DNA from: an uncultured Clostridia bacterium
GTDB lineage: Bacteria; Bacillota; Clostridia; Christensenellales; CAG-1252
Assembly: GCA_946626795.1 (NCBI GenBank)
Contig: CAMOUZ010000006.1
Coordinates: 1-27,117 of the forward strand
Length of the DNA stretch: 27,117 bases
Direction of reading: 5' to 3'
Shown here in pieces: positions 6,657-14,082 of this stretch; the first letter of the stretch is position 1; every line of letters starts with the position of its first letter. Under the pieces are notes generated by a model. That model saw nothing but the letters and a program-made list of their open reading frames with translations, was not told the origin of the DNA and ran no database searches. The translations under genes were made by a program, and so were the position numbers.

Positions 6657-7931
6657 ATGATCGATTTGCAACTTATCAGAAAAGACAGTGAAAGCGTGGC
6701 GGCGGCCCTTGCGAAAAAGGGTGCGAACGTGGATTTTACCGAGCTCCTCGCATGGGACAAGGAGCGCCGCGCCCTCATCGCGGAAGTGGAGACTTTCAAA
6801 GCGAAGAGGAATAAAGTGAGCGGCGAGATCCCCCTTTATAAGAAGCAGGGGAAGGACACGACGGAGATCTTCGCGGAGATGCGTTCTCTCGGCGAGGCGA
6901 TCGCGGAGAGCGACAAGAAAGTGGACGAGCTGAACGAGAAGATCAATGACTTCCTCGCTCGTTTGCCGAATCTCCCCGACGAGGACGTCGTCGCGGGCGA
7001 AAAGGAGAATAACGAAGTCATTCGCGTCGAAGGGGAGAAGCCCGTCTTCGATTTCGCGCCGCAAAATCACGTGGACCTTTGCACGAAGCTCGGGCTCATC
7101 GATTATGAGCGCGGCGTGAAACTTTCGGGCGGCGGATATTGGATCTATCGCGGCGTGGGTGCGAAGCTCGAATGGGCGCTCATCAATTTCTTCATTTCCG
7201 AGCACCTCGCGGACGGATACGAATTCATCCTTCCGCCGCATCAGCTCTCTTACAGCTGCGGCTTCGGCGCGGGACAATTCCCCAAGTTCGAGGACGAAGT
7301 GTATTGGCTGGAAGGAGAGGAGAGGAAGAAGGGACACTTTATGCTTCCTACGGCGGAGACCGCGCTCGTGAATATGTATGCGGGCGAGATCATCGACGGT
7401 GCAAAGCTCCCGATGAAGTTCTTCGCCTATACCCCTTGTTACCGCAAAGAGGCGGGCAGTTATCGCAGTGAAGAGCGCGGCATGATCCGCGGACATCAAT
7501 TCAATAAGGTGGAGATGGTCATCTATTCCGCGCAGGAGAAGAGCAAAGAGGCTTTCGAGGAGCTCGTGAATAAAGCGGCGTCCCTCGTCAAGAAGCTCGG
7601 CTTGCATTTCCGCGTGAGTAAGCTCGCGGCGGGAGATTGCAGCGCTTCCATGGCGCGCACCTATGACATCGAGGTCTGGATCCCGAGCATGGGGATCTAT
7701 AAAGAGGTCAGCTCGGTCTCGAATGCGAACGACTATCAAGCGCGCCGCAACGGCACGAGATATAAGGACCCCGCGACGGGAAAGAATCTCTTCGTGCATA
7801 CGTTGAACGGAAGCGGTCTCGCAACGAGCCGCCTGATCCCCGCCATCGTGGAGCAATTCCAGCAGGCGGACGGCAGCGTCAGAGTGCCCGACGTGCTCGT
7901 GCCTTTCGTGGGCACGGATGTGATCCGTTAA
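6657..7931 (+). CDS. serS: Seryl-tRNA synthetase
   Basis: A 424-residue class II aminoacyl-tRNA synthetase that charges tRNA-Ser (and tRNA-Sec where present) in the cytoplasm. The N-terminal coiled-coil tRNA-binding arm is evident at about residues 25-100 (heptad Lys/Glu/Leu pattern after MIDLQLIR). Class II motif 2 is seen as PCYRKEAGSYRSEERGMIRGHQF at about 260-282, and motif 3 as LNGSGLATSRLIPAI in the C-terminal part, followed by VRVPDVLVPF. Length fits the family. The 55-base gap upstream is too short for a T-box leader; a TATAAT at 6609-6614 has no clear -35. The ribosome site is the weak AGGTG before the ATG. The SIS gene follows after 15 bases, so co-transcription is likely. Confidence 0.97.
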   Translation: MIDLQLIRKDSESVAAALAKKGANVDFTELLAWDKERRALIAEVETFKAKRNKVSGEIPLYKKQGKDTTEIFAEMRSLGEAIAESDKKVDELNEKINDFLARLPNLPDEDVVAGEKENNEVIRVEGEKPVFDFAPQNHVDLCTKLGLIDYERGVKLSGGGYWIYRGVGAKLEWALINFFISEHLADGYEFILPPHQLSYSCGFGAGQFPKFEDEVYWLEGEERKKGHFMLPTAETALVNMYAGEIIDGAKLPMKFFAYTPCYRKEAGSYRSEERGMIRGHQFNKVEMVIYSAQEKSKEAFEELVNKAASLVKKLGLHFRVSKLAAGDCSASMARTYDIEVWIPSMGIYKEVSSVSNANDYQARRNGTRYKDPATGKNLFVHTLNGSGLATSRLIPAIVEQFQQADGSVRVPDVLVPFVGTDVIR

Positions 7932-7946
7932 AAGGAGGATACGGAA

Positions 7947-8978
7947 ATGGGTATCATGTATGAGGAGATATTGTCCGAACCGACCGTCATTATGCAGGCG
8001 ATCCGCGCGAACGAGAAAGCGGTGGAAGCCATCGCGGAGGAAGTGAAAAGGCGCAAGATCAAGGACATCACGATCATCGGGCGCGGCACGAGCGACAATG
8101 CGGGGCTTTGCTTCAAGTATTTCGCGGAGATCCTTGCGGGGATCCCCTCCGGCACGGCGCATCCTTCCGTGACGACGATGTACGGCGCGAACGTGGACTA
8201 CTCCGGCCACCTTTTCGTGGCGGTCTCGCAGAGCGGCAGAAGCATCGACACCCTCGCCGTCCTGACGCAGGCAAATAAGCAGGGCGCGCTCACCGTGGCG
8301 GTGACGAATGACGCCTCCTCGCCCCTTGCCAAAGCGGGCAAGTTCCATCTCGATCTCAGCGCAGGCGAAGAGAAGAGCATCGCGAGCGCGAAGAGTTATA
8401 TCGCGGAGCTCACCGTGCTTTATATGCTGGCGATCGCCCTCTCGGGCAAGCCTTTGATGCCCGTTATATATGCTTTCCCGAAGCGCGTGGAAGAGGCGCT
8501 TGCTTTGCTTCCTGCCATCGAAGAAGCGGCGGAGCAGACCAAGGATCTCAATAATTTCATCATCCTCTCCCGCGGCGTGATGCAAGGGGTGGGCAAGGAG
8601 CTCCAACTCAAACTCAACGAATGCGCTTATACCTTCGCGCAGTTCTACGGCACGAATGACTTTATGCATGGTCCCTTCGCGCTCGTCGAAGAGGGCGTAA
8701 ACGTCATCATTCTCGCGCCGGACGGCGAATGCAGCGAGAATTTCCGCGACATCGCCACGCGTCTCCAACTTCTGAATGCGAATGTTTTGACATTCAGCGA
8801 TAACGACGATCTTTTGGATCGCGCCACGTACGGCGTGAAGATGCCCACGATGGATCAGCTCTCTTCCACCATCGGGTACTCCGTCGCGATGCACCTTTAT
8901 GCCATCGCGCTCTCGGAGAAGAAAGGGCATAATCCCGACGCGCCGAGAAATCTCAAAAAAGTGACGATCACGAAATAA
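7947..8978 (+). CDS. SIS-domain sugar-phosphate isomerase/deaminase (GlmS C-terminal-like)
   Basis: A 343-residue protein with two sugar isomerase (SIS) domains and no glutaminase domain. Seen: GRGTSDNAG (about residues 46-54) and the SQSGRSIDT phosphosugar-binding loop (about 92-100) in the first half, RGVMQGVGKELQLKLNE in the second, and a C-terminal tail NPDAPRNLKKVT matching the end of GlmS-type enzymes. Known relatives include glucosamine-6-phosphate deaminases of the NagB-II type and fructosamine-6-phosphate deglycases; a role in amino-sugar phosphate breakdown is inferred. AAAGGAGG about 8 bases upstream supports the first ATG, though ATG at 7956 is possible. It lies 15 bases after serS and ends at a strong terminator. 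Confidence 0.88.
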   Translation: MGIMYEEILSEPTVIMQAIRANEKAVEAIAEEVKRRKIKDITIIGRGTSDNAGLCFKYFAEILAGIPSGTAHPSVTTMYGANVDYSGHLFVAVSQSGRSIDTLAVLTQANKQGALTVAVTNDASSPLAKAGKFHLDLSAGEEKSIASAKSYIAELTVLYMLAIALSGKPLMPVIYAFPKRVEEALALLPAIEEAAEQTKDLNNFIILSRGVMQGVGKELQLKLNECAYTFAQFYGTNDFMHGPFALVEEGVNVIILAPDGECSENFRDIATRLQLLNANVLTFSDNDDLLDRATYGVKMPTMDQLSSTIGYSVAMHLYAIALSEKKGHNPDAPRNLKKVTITK

Positions 8979-8990
8979 TCTTCGAAAAAA

Positions 8991-9030
8991 AAGAAAGGTC
9001 GGTCTCGTCTTTGCGATGCCGACCTTTTTC
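8991..9030. terminator. Bidirectional terminator between SIS gene and PAP2 gene
   Basis: AAAGGTCGG (8994-9002) pairs with CCGACCTTT (9019-9027), with further partial pairing inside the loop. T residues follow at 9025-9029, and an A-tract at about 8985-8992 gives the U-tract on the other strand. It serves the convergent genes ending at 8978 and 9051. Confidence 0.88.
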
Positions 9031-9050
9031 TGTACGAAAGAGGAAGCCTT

Positions 9051-10088
9051 TCAAAAGCGCTTTTCTTCGAGGAGCGGATCTTTTTTTCCTCCGAACATCG
9101 CCTTTACGTGACTGCCGCGGAAGAAGAAAACTTCACGCGCGAGGATCATATAGACGAAGGCGAAAGTCCCGCCGAGAAGGACGTCCGAGAGAAAATGCGC
9201 GCCCGCCACCATTCTGCCGATGGCAGTGAGCCCCGTCCAAAGGGTGGGGAGGGTCCAAAGCGCGGCGCGGACGCGCTTGTCCTTGATCTCCAAGCAGGGG
9301 ATTAACATAATGAGGGTGTAAGATGCGCCCGCATTCGAGGTGTGCCCGCTCGGGAAGGAGCGGAAAGCGTCCTTGTACTCGGTGAGAAGAGTGCCTCGCA
9401 GAATTTTCGCATTGTCCGTGACTTCGTACCAACGGGTGTAAAGCCCGAAGCCGCCCACGCTCTCGCCGAGCGTGCTGTTCATCGAACGGAAGCGCGGTCG
9501 ATCCACGTAAGACTTCAAGGCGCTGACGGTCTCTCCCGTCAGGAGGAGCACGATGTATGCCGCCACGGCGAAGACCGCGAGCTTACACCACGTCTCGTAA
9601 GTTATCTTGCGGCTGAGGACGGCGGCGAGGGTCACGGTGAGGAAAGATGCGAAATACTCTATGGCGTAGAAATAAGGTTTTAAGGGATAATAGAGCTCTT
9701 TCTGCTCGAAAAGGGCGTATTTCGCCACGATATGCGCGAGGGGATATTCGATGAGATCGCGGAAGAAGCCCGCCATGGCATGGAGGGCGAAGACGAAGCC
9801 CGCCGCGAAAAGAAGATAACGAAGAGCGGAGGGCAGGGTCGTGCGGAAGAAGAGCCACATCACGATGATCCCGATGAAAGCCTTGATCGCATAAGAGGGA
9901 AACATCCCCACCGCCTCGAAGAAATTCGCGTAAATGTCGTCGGTGTAGAAATCTCCCGCCGCGAGGGAATGCGAGGTCAGGATGCGGTCGATTTCAAGGT
10001 CAAAGAAGGTGGCGACGAGAAGAAGCCCCGTAAATACGGCGAAAAAGAGGGAGACCGAGATCCAAGTCTTTTTTCCTTCGTCCAGCAT
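9051..10088 (-). CDS. PAP2-family membrane phosphatase
   Basis: A 345-residue integral membrane phosphatase of the PAP2 superfamily, which dephosphorylates lipid pyrophosphates or phosphatidic/phosphatidylglycerol phosphates at the membrane. The complete active-site signature is present: Lys192-x5-Arg-Pro (KSYVDRP), Pro-Ser-Gly-His at 246-249, and Arg292-x5-His298-x3-Asp302. About six or more hydrophobic helices are visible, with a long insert between the first helices and the catalytic core. The ORF can extend to 10124, but AGGAGG at 10094-10099 (minus strand) points to the ATG at 10088-10086, and the extension runs toward the -10 element. It is divergent from DUF975 and convergent with the SIS gene. 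Undecaprenyl-pyrophosphate is a plausible but unproven substrate. Confidence 0.9.
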   Translation of the reverse strand: MLDEGKKTWISVSLFFAVFTGLLLVATFFDLEIDRILTSHSLAAGDFYTDDIYANFFEAVGMFPSYAIKAFIGIIVMWLFFRTTLPSALRYLLFAAGFVFALHAMAGFFRDLIEYPLAHIVAKYALFEQKELYYPLKPYFYAIEYFASFLTVTLAAVLSRKITYETWCKLAVFAVAAYIVLLLTGETVSALKSYVDRPRFRSMNSTLGESVGGFGLYTRWYEVTDNAKILRGTLLTEYKDAFRSFPSGHTSNAGASYTLIMLIPCLEIKDKRVRAALWTLPTLWTGLTAIGRMVAGAHFLSDVLLGGTFAFVYMILAREVFFFRGSHVKAMFGGKKDPLLEEKRF

Positions 10089-10124
10089 ATCGTCCTCCTT
10101 TGCGGGCAGCGCCCGACACGCCAT

Positions 10125-10153
10125 ATTGTATCATTTCGGCAGGGACTTTTCAA
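10125..10153 (-). promoter_or_regulatory. Promoter of the PAP2 gene
   Basis: On the minus strand TTGAAA (10153-10148), a 17-base spacer and TACAAT (10130-10125), about 37 bases before the chosen start codon. Confidence 0.72.
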
Positions 10154-10161
10154 GCCGCGCA

Positions 10162-10190
10162 TTGACAAAATCAAAGGAAATATATAGAAT
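10162..10190 (+). promoter_or_regulatory. Promoter of the DUF975-pdp operon
   Basis: A consensus TTGACA (10162-10167), a 17-base spacer and TAGAAT (10185-10190). It is back to back with the divergent PAP2 promoter; the two -35 boxes are only 8 bases apart. Confidence 0.8.
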
Positions 10191-10224
10191 AATAGAAGAA
10201 TATATTTCTTTTAGGAGGCAAACT

Positions 10225-11040
10225 ATGATCAAAAACAGCAGTATCAGAGAAAAGGCGCGCGCAAGCCTAGGACATAAGCTCTTCGGCGATCTTTGGCTCG
10301 CCGTGATCCTTATCGTCTTTTTAAACGGTGTTATATTGAGCGTCCCCAGCACCATCGGCTCCGTCCTCGGCAGACTGAGTCCGGCGCTTATGGCGAGCGC
10401 GGGCACCATCCTCTTTGCGCTCTCCATCGTGATCTCGGGTCCCTTGGAATACGGAATGTCACACGCCCTCGTCGCTCTCGTTCGCGAGGACAAAAAGCCC
10501 GATATATCCGATCTTTTCGTGGCATATAAGGAAGCGCTCACGGAGAGCGTGGTTTTGGTGCTTTTGCGCTCCGTCTTCCTTTTCCTTTGGTCGCTTCTCT
10601 TCATCATCCCGGGCATCATTAAAACCTATGCTTACGCCATGGCGTTCTATATTCAACAAGATTCCGATGATAAGAACTGGCGTAGCTGTCTGGATCGTAG
10701 CCAAGCGATGATGAAGGGATATAAATGGAAGCTCTTCTGTTTGGATTTCAGCTTCATCGGATGGTATATCCTCGGCGCGCTCTGCTTCGGCGTAGGCGTT
10801 CTCTGGGTGTCTTCTTATCACGCCACCGCGCGTGCGCATTTCTATAATGAACTCAAAGCGTTCCGCGCCGCGGAAAACGGAGAAACGGCGGAAGAGCCCA
10901 AAGAGGATGATGTCGTGATCGCAGATCCTTTCGAGGAAGAGACTCCGACGGAAACGCCCGCAGAGATTCCCGCGGAACCTATGGAAAAAGAGGCGCCCTC
11001 GGGATCGGAAGAAAAGCAAGAGGACGCGGATCAAGAATGA
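10225..11040 (+). CDS. DUF975-family integral membrane protein
   Basis: A 271-residue membrane protein. The N-terminal motif (IREKARASLGHKLFGDLW, residues 7-24) followed by hydrophobic segments at about 25-50, 60-85, 105-135 and 165-190 is typical of DUF975, a Bacillota family of unknown function. The C-terminal 55 residues form an acidic Glu/Pro-rich tail, similar in style to the linker of the protein at 2643-5174. An upstream reading frame is open back to 9982, but AGGAGG at 10213-10218 and the promoter at 10162-10190 fix the start at 10225. The stop overlaps the pdp start as ATGA, so the two genes are translationally coupled. No catalytic motif is seen. Confidence 0.88.
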   Translation: MIKNSSIREKARASLGHKLFGDLWLAVILIVFLNGVILSVPSTIGSVLGRLSPALMASAGTILFALSIVISGPLEYGMSHALVALVREDKKPDISDLFVAYKEALTESVVLVLLRSVFLFLWSLLFIIPGIIKTYAYAMAFYIQQDSDDKNWRSCLDRSQAMMKGYKWKLFCLDFSFIGWYILGALCFGVGVLWVSSYHATARAHFYNELKAFRAAENGETAEEPKEDDVVIADPFEEETPTETPAEIPAEPMEKEAPSGSEEKQEDADQE

Positions 11041-12326
11041 TCTCGGCGCGCGGCACGACGGAGAAGGTCCGAAGGGGAGAATCCCCCTCGAAAGAGGAGC
11101 TTTCCGCCCTCGTAGGAGGATATCTCTCGGGAGCGGTCTCGAGAGCGGAAATGACGGATTTTCTGCGTGCGGTCTGCACTTGCGGGCTCTCGGATCAAGC
11201 CACCATCGACCTTACGGACGTGATGCTTCGCTCGGGCGATACGCTGACTTTTACGCCGAGGGAATACCCTTATGCGGATAAGCATTCCACGGGCGGGCTT
11301 GCGGACAGCACCACCCTCATCGTCGCCCCCATCGTCGCCTCTTGCGGCGTGCCTTTCCTCAAAATGAGCGGCAGGAAGCTCGGACATACGGGCGGCACCA
11401 TCGATAAACTCGAGCTTTTCAAGGGGCTCCGCACGGAGCTCACCGTCGAGGAAGCGGAGCGCGTCGTGGACGCAACGGGTGTCGCCGTCATCGCGCAGAG
11501 CAAGGATCTCGTCCCCGCGGACAAAGCTCTTTATAAGCTCCGCGACGAGACGAATACCGTCAAGAGCCTTCCGCTCATCGCGTCCTCCGTCGTTTCAAAG
11601 AAGCTTGCAAGCGGCGCGGACGTCCTCGTCTTGGACGTGAAGACGGGGAAGGGCGCTTTTATGGAGAGCGTGGAGGATGCCGTAAAGCTCGCTACCTTGA
11701 TGACAGACATTCTTTTCGCCGCAGGACGGCAGGCGGCGGCGGTCATCAGCGATATGAATTCTCCCCTCGGAGATTACGTGGGCGGCGTGCTCGAAGTAGG
11801 GGACGCATTGGACGTCCTCGCAGGGAAGAAAGGCAGGCTCCGTACCCTCGCTTTGATCCTGTCTTCGCGCCTTCTTGCGATGGCGAAAGGGATCTCCCTC
11901 GCCGATGCCGAGAGGGAGGCGGAGGAGGCGCTCGAAAGCGGCAGAGCGGAGAAAAAGCTCCGCGAGATGGTCTCCGCGCAGGGCGGAGAAACATCGCTTT
12001 TCGACGGAAATATCCGAGCAAAATACAAGAAAAACGTCCTGCATTCCGTCATGGCGAAAGAAGGCGGATATCTTGCGGAGATCGACTGCGTTTCCTTGGG
12101 CTTTATCGCGCGCGACGCGGAGAAGCAGGGTGCGTACGGCATCTTCGCGCCGTATAAGGTCGGAGATTTCGTGAAGAAAGGCGCTTCGATCTTCACGCTC
12201 TATGGAGATTCTCCCGTCACGGCGGACGTTATCGATCGTCTCGAAAAAGCGGCGCGTCTCGAAAAATCCCCCGTCGGCGCATTTCCGCTCGTCTATGAGA
12301 TCGTGGAAAGGCGACGAGGGTCTTGA
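11037..12326 (+). CDS. pdp: Pyrimidine-nucleoside (thymidine) phosphorylase
   Basis: A 429-residue enzyme of nucleoside phosphorylase family II, which splits pyrimidine (deoxy)ribonucleosides with phosphate to base and (deoxy)ribose-1-phosphate in the cytoplasm. Seen: the phosphate-binding DKHSTGG (about residues 81-87), KMSGRKLGHTGGTIDKLE (about 109-126), and LRDETNTVKSLPLIASSVVSKK (about 168-191) with the Arg, Ser and Lys that contact the base; the C-terminal alpha/beta domain is complete. Length fits Pdp. It is hard to separate from DeoA by eye. The ATG overlaps the DUF975 stop by four bases. The arrangement with a membrane protein of unknown role might suggest nucleoside uptake, but that is speculation. 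Its stop is followed at once by a hairpin array. Confidence 0.93.
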   Translation: MISARGTTEKVRRGESPSKEELSALVGGYLSGAVSRAEMTDFLRAVCTCGLSDQATIDLTDVMLRSGDTLTFTPREYPYADKHSTGGLADSTTLIVAPIVASCGVPFLKMSGRKLGHTGGTIDKLELFKGLRTELTVEEAERVVDATGVAVIAQSKDLVPADKALYKLRDETNTVKSLPLIASSVVSKKLASGADVLVLDVKTGKGAFMESVEDAVKLATLMTDILFAAGRQAAAVISDMNSPLGDYVGGVLEVGDALDVLAGKKGRLRTLALILSSRLLAMAKGISLADAEREAEEALESGRAEKKLREMVSAQGGETSLFDGNIRAKYKKNVLHSVMAKEGGYLAEIDCVSLGFIARDAEKQGAYGIFAPYKVGDFVKKGASIFTLYGDSPVTADVIDRLEKAARLEKSPVGAFPLVYEIVERRRGS

Positions 12327-12450
12327 TGAGTGTCACTTCGTGACGTGAATTGCGGATACATTCGCGTGAAAACGCGATAAATCGCCGTGAATTGCCTCCC
12401 AAAGGCGTCGAGAATTTTGATTTTGAAAAATCGCATTACGGAAAAGAATA
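12327..12450 (+). repeat. Hairpin array, GTGAAT-linker type (copy I), in the pdp 3' region
   Basis: Directly after the pdp stop lie four small hairpins separated by GTGAATT or GTGAAAA: GTCAC/GTGAC (12332-12344), GCGGAT/ATTCGC (12352-12365), GCGAT/ATCGC (12374-12385) and GCCT/AGGC (12394-12406). Then come a degenerate stretch and CATTACGG, also seen in the other copies, before the terminator. The minus strand at 20910-20995 shows the same modules in the same order. Confidence 0.8.
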
Positions 12451-12455
12451 AAGAA

Positions 12456-12493
12456 ATCGGCTCCCTCTGTTTTATGAAGGAGCCGATTTTTTT
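12456..12493. terminator. GGCTCC/GGAGCC terminator between pdp and the protease gene
   Basis: ATCGGCTCC (12456-12464) pairs with GGAGCCGAT (12479-12487), followed by seven T residues. The opposite side is also T-rich on the minus strand, so it can serve both convergent genes. The same stem sequence is reused at 20835 and 22877. Confidence 0.9.
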
Positions 12494-12519
12494 ATTGTAA
12501 ACCAATGCCGATAGCTTGT

Positions 12520-13578
12520 TTACGCCGCTTCTTCCGTCTCCAAGGCGGACGCGACTTTCGTGTGATAATTCACCGAGATGGACTTATTTGTCATCGCTCT
12601 CGAAATAAAGCTCTTCACGTGTGTGAGCTCGATCGCGAAGCCCATATTCTCGATGCTCGAACTGACAAACTTGCTATTCACCACGCCGATGAGCGCGCCG
12701 TAACGATTGATGGCGGGACCGCCCGAGTTGCCGCCGTTGATCGCCGCGTCGGTTTGGATAAAAGTGAGGTTTTCGTAGTTCGAGAGGCTCTTATTCGTGG
12801 CGGAGACGAGGCCTGCCGTGGCAGAGAGTCCGAAACCGTCCGCATTGCCGAGGACGAGGAGCTCGTCGCCGCGCCTGACCGTGCCCTCGAAGAAGGGAAT
12901 GGAACTCCAATTTTCGCCCACGGGGACGGCTTCTTTGATCTTGCAGAGCGCAAGGTCGCAGTTCTCTTCACGATAGACGAATTCCAAGGTGTAAGCCGTG
13001 CCGTTCGCGTAATATTTGCTGTCCGAGTCGAAGGTCGCCGTGATGGAGGAATACACTCCGGAGACCACCTTCGTTCCGTAGCTGTAACCGAAGAATCCGC
13101 GCTGGATATTCGTCGTGTCATAGACGGTGGCTTCGTAATATATGACGTGGTTATTCGTGATGACGTAGCCGTCGTCCGAGATGATGAATCCCGTGCCCTG
13201 ACAGCCGAGGTTGTATTGCGACTCGACGCAGGTGATATTCAAGAGGCAGTCCGACAGTTCGTATGCGTAAGAGCCGATGTTCGTATTCTCCAAAGAGACG
13301 GTGTCCGCGACGATCTGTTCGAGCTTTTCCAGGCGATTATTGAGGGTCTCCGCGATGTTTTGATATTTCGTCAACGCCGCTTCGAGTTCCTCTTTCGTCA
13401 TATTGTCATAGGTCACGGTCTGGGTGGCGGAAGAGGTCGTCCCCGAGGAGGAGCCCCCCGACGAGCCGCCGTTATTCGCGAGCGAATCGCTTCCCGTGGA
13501 GATAAGTCCGCAGGCCGCGAAGCAGATCATCACCATCACCGCGATGAGAGCCACACATATCACAAGTTTCTTTTTCAT
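12520..13578 (-). CDS. Lipoprotein trypsin-like serine protease (HtrA/DegP-type, no PDZ)
   Basis: A 352-residue exported protease. Residues 1-23 are a lipoprotein signal ending CFAAC, with Cys23 as the lipid-modified residue. A Gly/Ser/Thr-rich linker (about 35-55) and a short coiled coil (about 58-92) follow. The chymotrypsin-fold domain shows the full triad: His144 in TNNHVI, Asp208 in CDLALCKI and Ser285 in GGNSGGP. No PDZ domain follows; the protein ends about 65 residues after the serine, so it is shorter than typical HtrA. It likely works at the outer face of the membrane, cleaving misfolded or specific surface proteins. GGAAGGA lies just upstream of the ATG on the minus strand. It is convergent with pdp and divergent from a small DUF6774-like ORF. 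Confidence 0.92.
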   Translation of the reverse strand: MKKKLVICVALIAVMVMICFAACGLISTGSDSLANNGGSSGGSSSGTTSSATQTVTYDNMTKEELEAALTKYQNIAETLNNRLEKLEQIVADTVSLENTNIGSYAYELSDCLLNITCVESQYNLGCQGTGFIISDDGYVITNNHVIYYEATVYDTTNIQRGFFGYSYGTKVVSGVYSSITATFDSDSKYYANGTAYTLEFVYREENCDLALCKIKEAVPVGENWSSIPFFEGTVRRGDELLVLGNADGFGLSATAGLVSATNKSLSNYENLTFIQTDAAINGGNSGGPAINRYGALIGVVNSKFVSSSIENMGFAIELTHVKSFISRAMTNKSISVNYHTKVASALETEEAA

Positions 13579-13618
13579 ATATGTCCTTCCTTTTGCGCAT
13601 AGCGCGTCTTCGTATATA

Positions 13619-13647
13619 AGTATACTATTATTTTAGCATTAAATGAA
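13619..13647 (-). promoter_or_regulatory. Promoter of the lipoprotein protease gene
   Basis: On the minus strand TTCATT (13647-13642), a 17-base spacer and TATACT (13624-13619). The -35 is weak. The leader also holds GCGC-TAT-GCGC at about 13591-13601. Confidence 0.5.
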
Positions 13648-13691
13648 CCTTAAAATTATCAAAATTCCTTAATTTTTTCATATAACAAGAT

Positions 13692-13853
13692 ATGGAAGAT
13701 TTCGTTTCGCTCGCTTGCGCCCTTGCGAATGCGCTTGTGAAAGGGAGGTCGCTCGAAGAGCTCCTCTCCTTGCAGGCGGCGGTGCAGGTGGTCAGTGCGG
13801 TGATCAATTCCGCGATCCTGATGGCAAAAACGGGAGGCAGCTCGGGGAAATGA
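13692..13853 (+). CDS. Small DUF6774-like protein (53 aa)
   Basis: A 53-codon ORF. The protein has an acidic N-terminus (MEDFVSLACALANALVKG), an LEELLSLQAAV helix and a hydrophobic stretch ending in a Gly/Ser/Lys tail. It resembles from memory the small clostridial DUF6774 pattern (A-x-A-L-A-x-G-K-S-x-E-E-L), which has no known function. There is no clear ribosome site: the ATG follows TATAACAAGAT, so the message could be almost leaderless or the start may differ. The opposite strand carries a 69-codon ORF (13659-13868) with shadow-like composition. The gene is divergent from the protease and sits just before a hairpin array. Confidence 0.5.
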   Translation: MEDFVSLACALANALVKGRSLEELLSLQAAVQVVSAVINSAILMAKTGGSSGK

Positions 13854-13870
13854 AAGGGGTTGTCGCAAGG

Positions 13871-13990
13871 ATATAAATTCCCTACGGAATTTGCGATATA
13901 TCCCTACGGGACGCGAAATATCCTTTTGGGATACGATATTCTGATAGCGCGATATATTCGTTCGGAATGCGAGATGTCCCTAGCGGGACG
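13871..13990. repeat. Hairpin array, GCGATAT-linker type
   Basis: Five small hairpins separated by GCGATAT, GCGAAAT, CGATAT and GCGAGAT linkers: AAATTCC-ctac-GGAATTT (13875-13892), TCCC-tac-GGGA (13901-13911), TATCC-tttt-GGGATA (13919-13933), ATTC-gttcg-GAAT (13956-13968) and GTCCC-tagc-GGGAC (13976-13989). A weaker unit lies around 13936-13950. It begins about 17 bases after the small ORF and ends before the uxaB promoter. No coding potential. Confidence 0.8.
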
Positions 13991-14015
13991 AGAAAAAGCA
14001 ATATAAATAAAACGC

Positions 14016-14045
14016 TTGTACTTATACGCGCGCAGGGTGTATAAT
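14016..14045 (+). promoter_or_regulatory. Promoter of the uxaB-uxaA-radC operon
   Basis: TTGTAC (14016-14021), an 18-base spacer and a perfect TATAAT (14040-14045). The ATG inside this -10 (14044) is therefore not a start codon. Confidence 0.72.
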
Positions 14046-14082
14046 GCACTTAACTTTAAGATTATATAAAAGGAGTGGCATT

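Noticed and set aside
6441..8930. 829-codon minus-strand ORF opposite serS and the SIS gene
   Set aside because: Its Arg/His/Asp/Glu-rich composition is typical of antisense shadows of GC-biased genes, it lacks a ribosome site, and both plus-strand genes are unmistakable.
13871..13990. CRISPR array
   Set aside because: Repeat units are short and imperfect, spacers are themselves small palindromes of 10-18 bases, and no cas genes are present.
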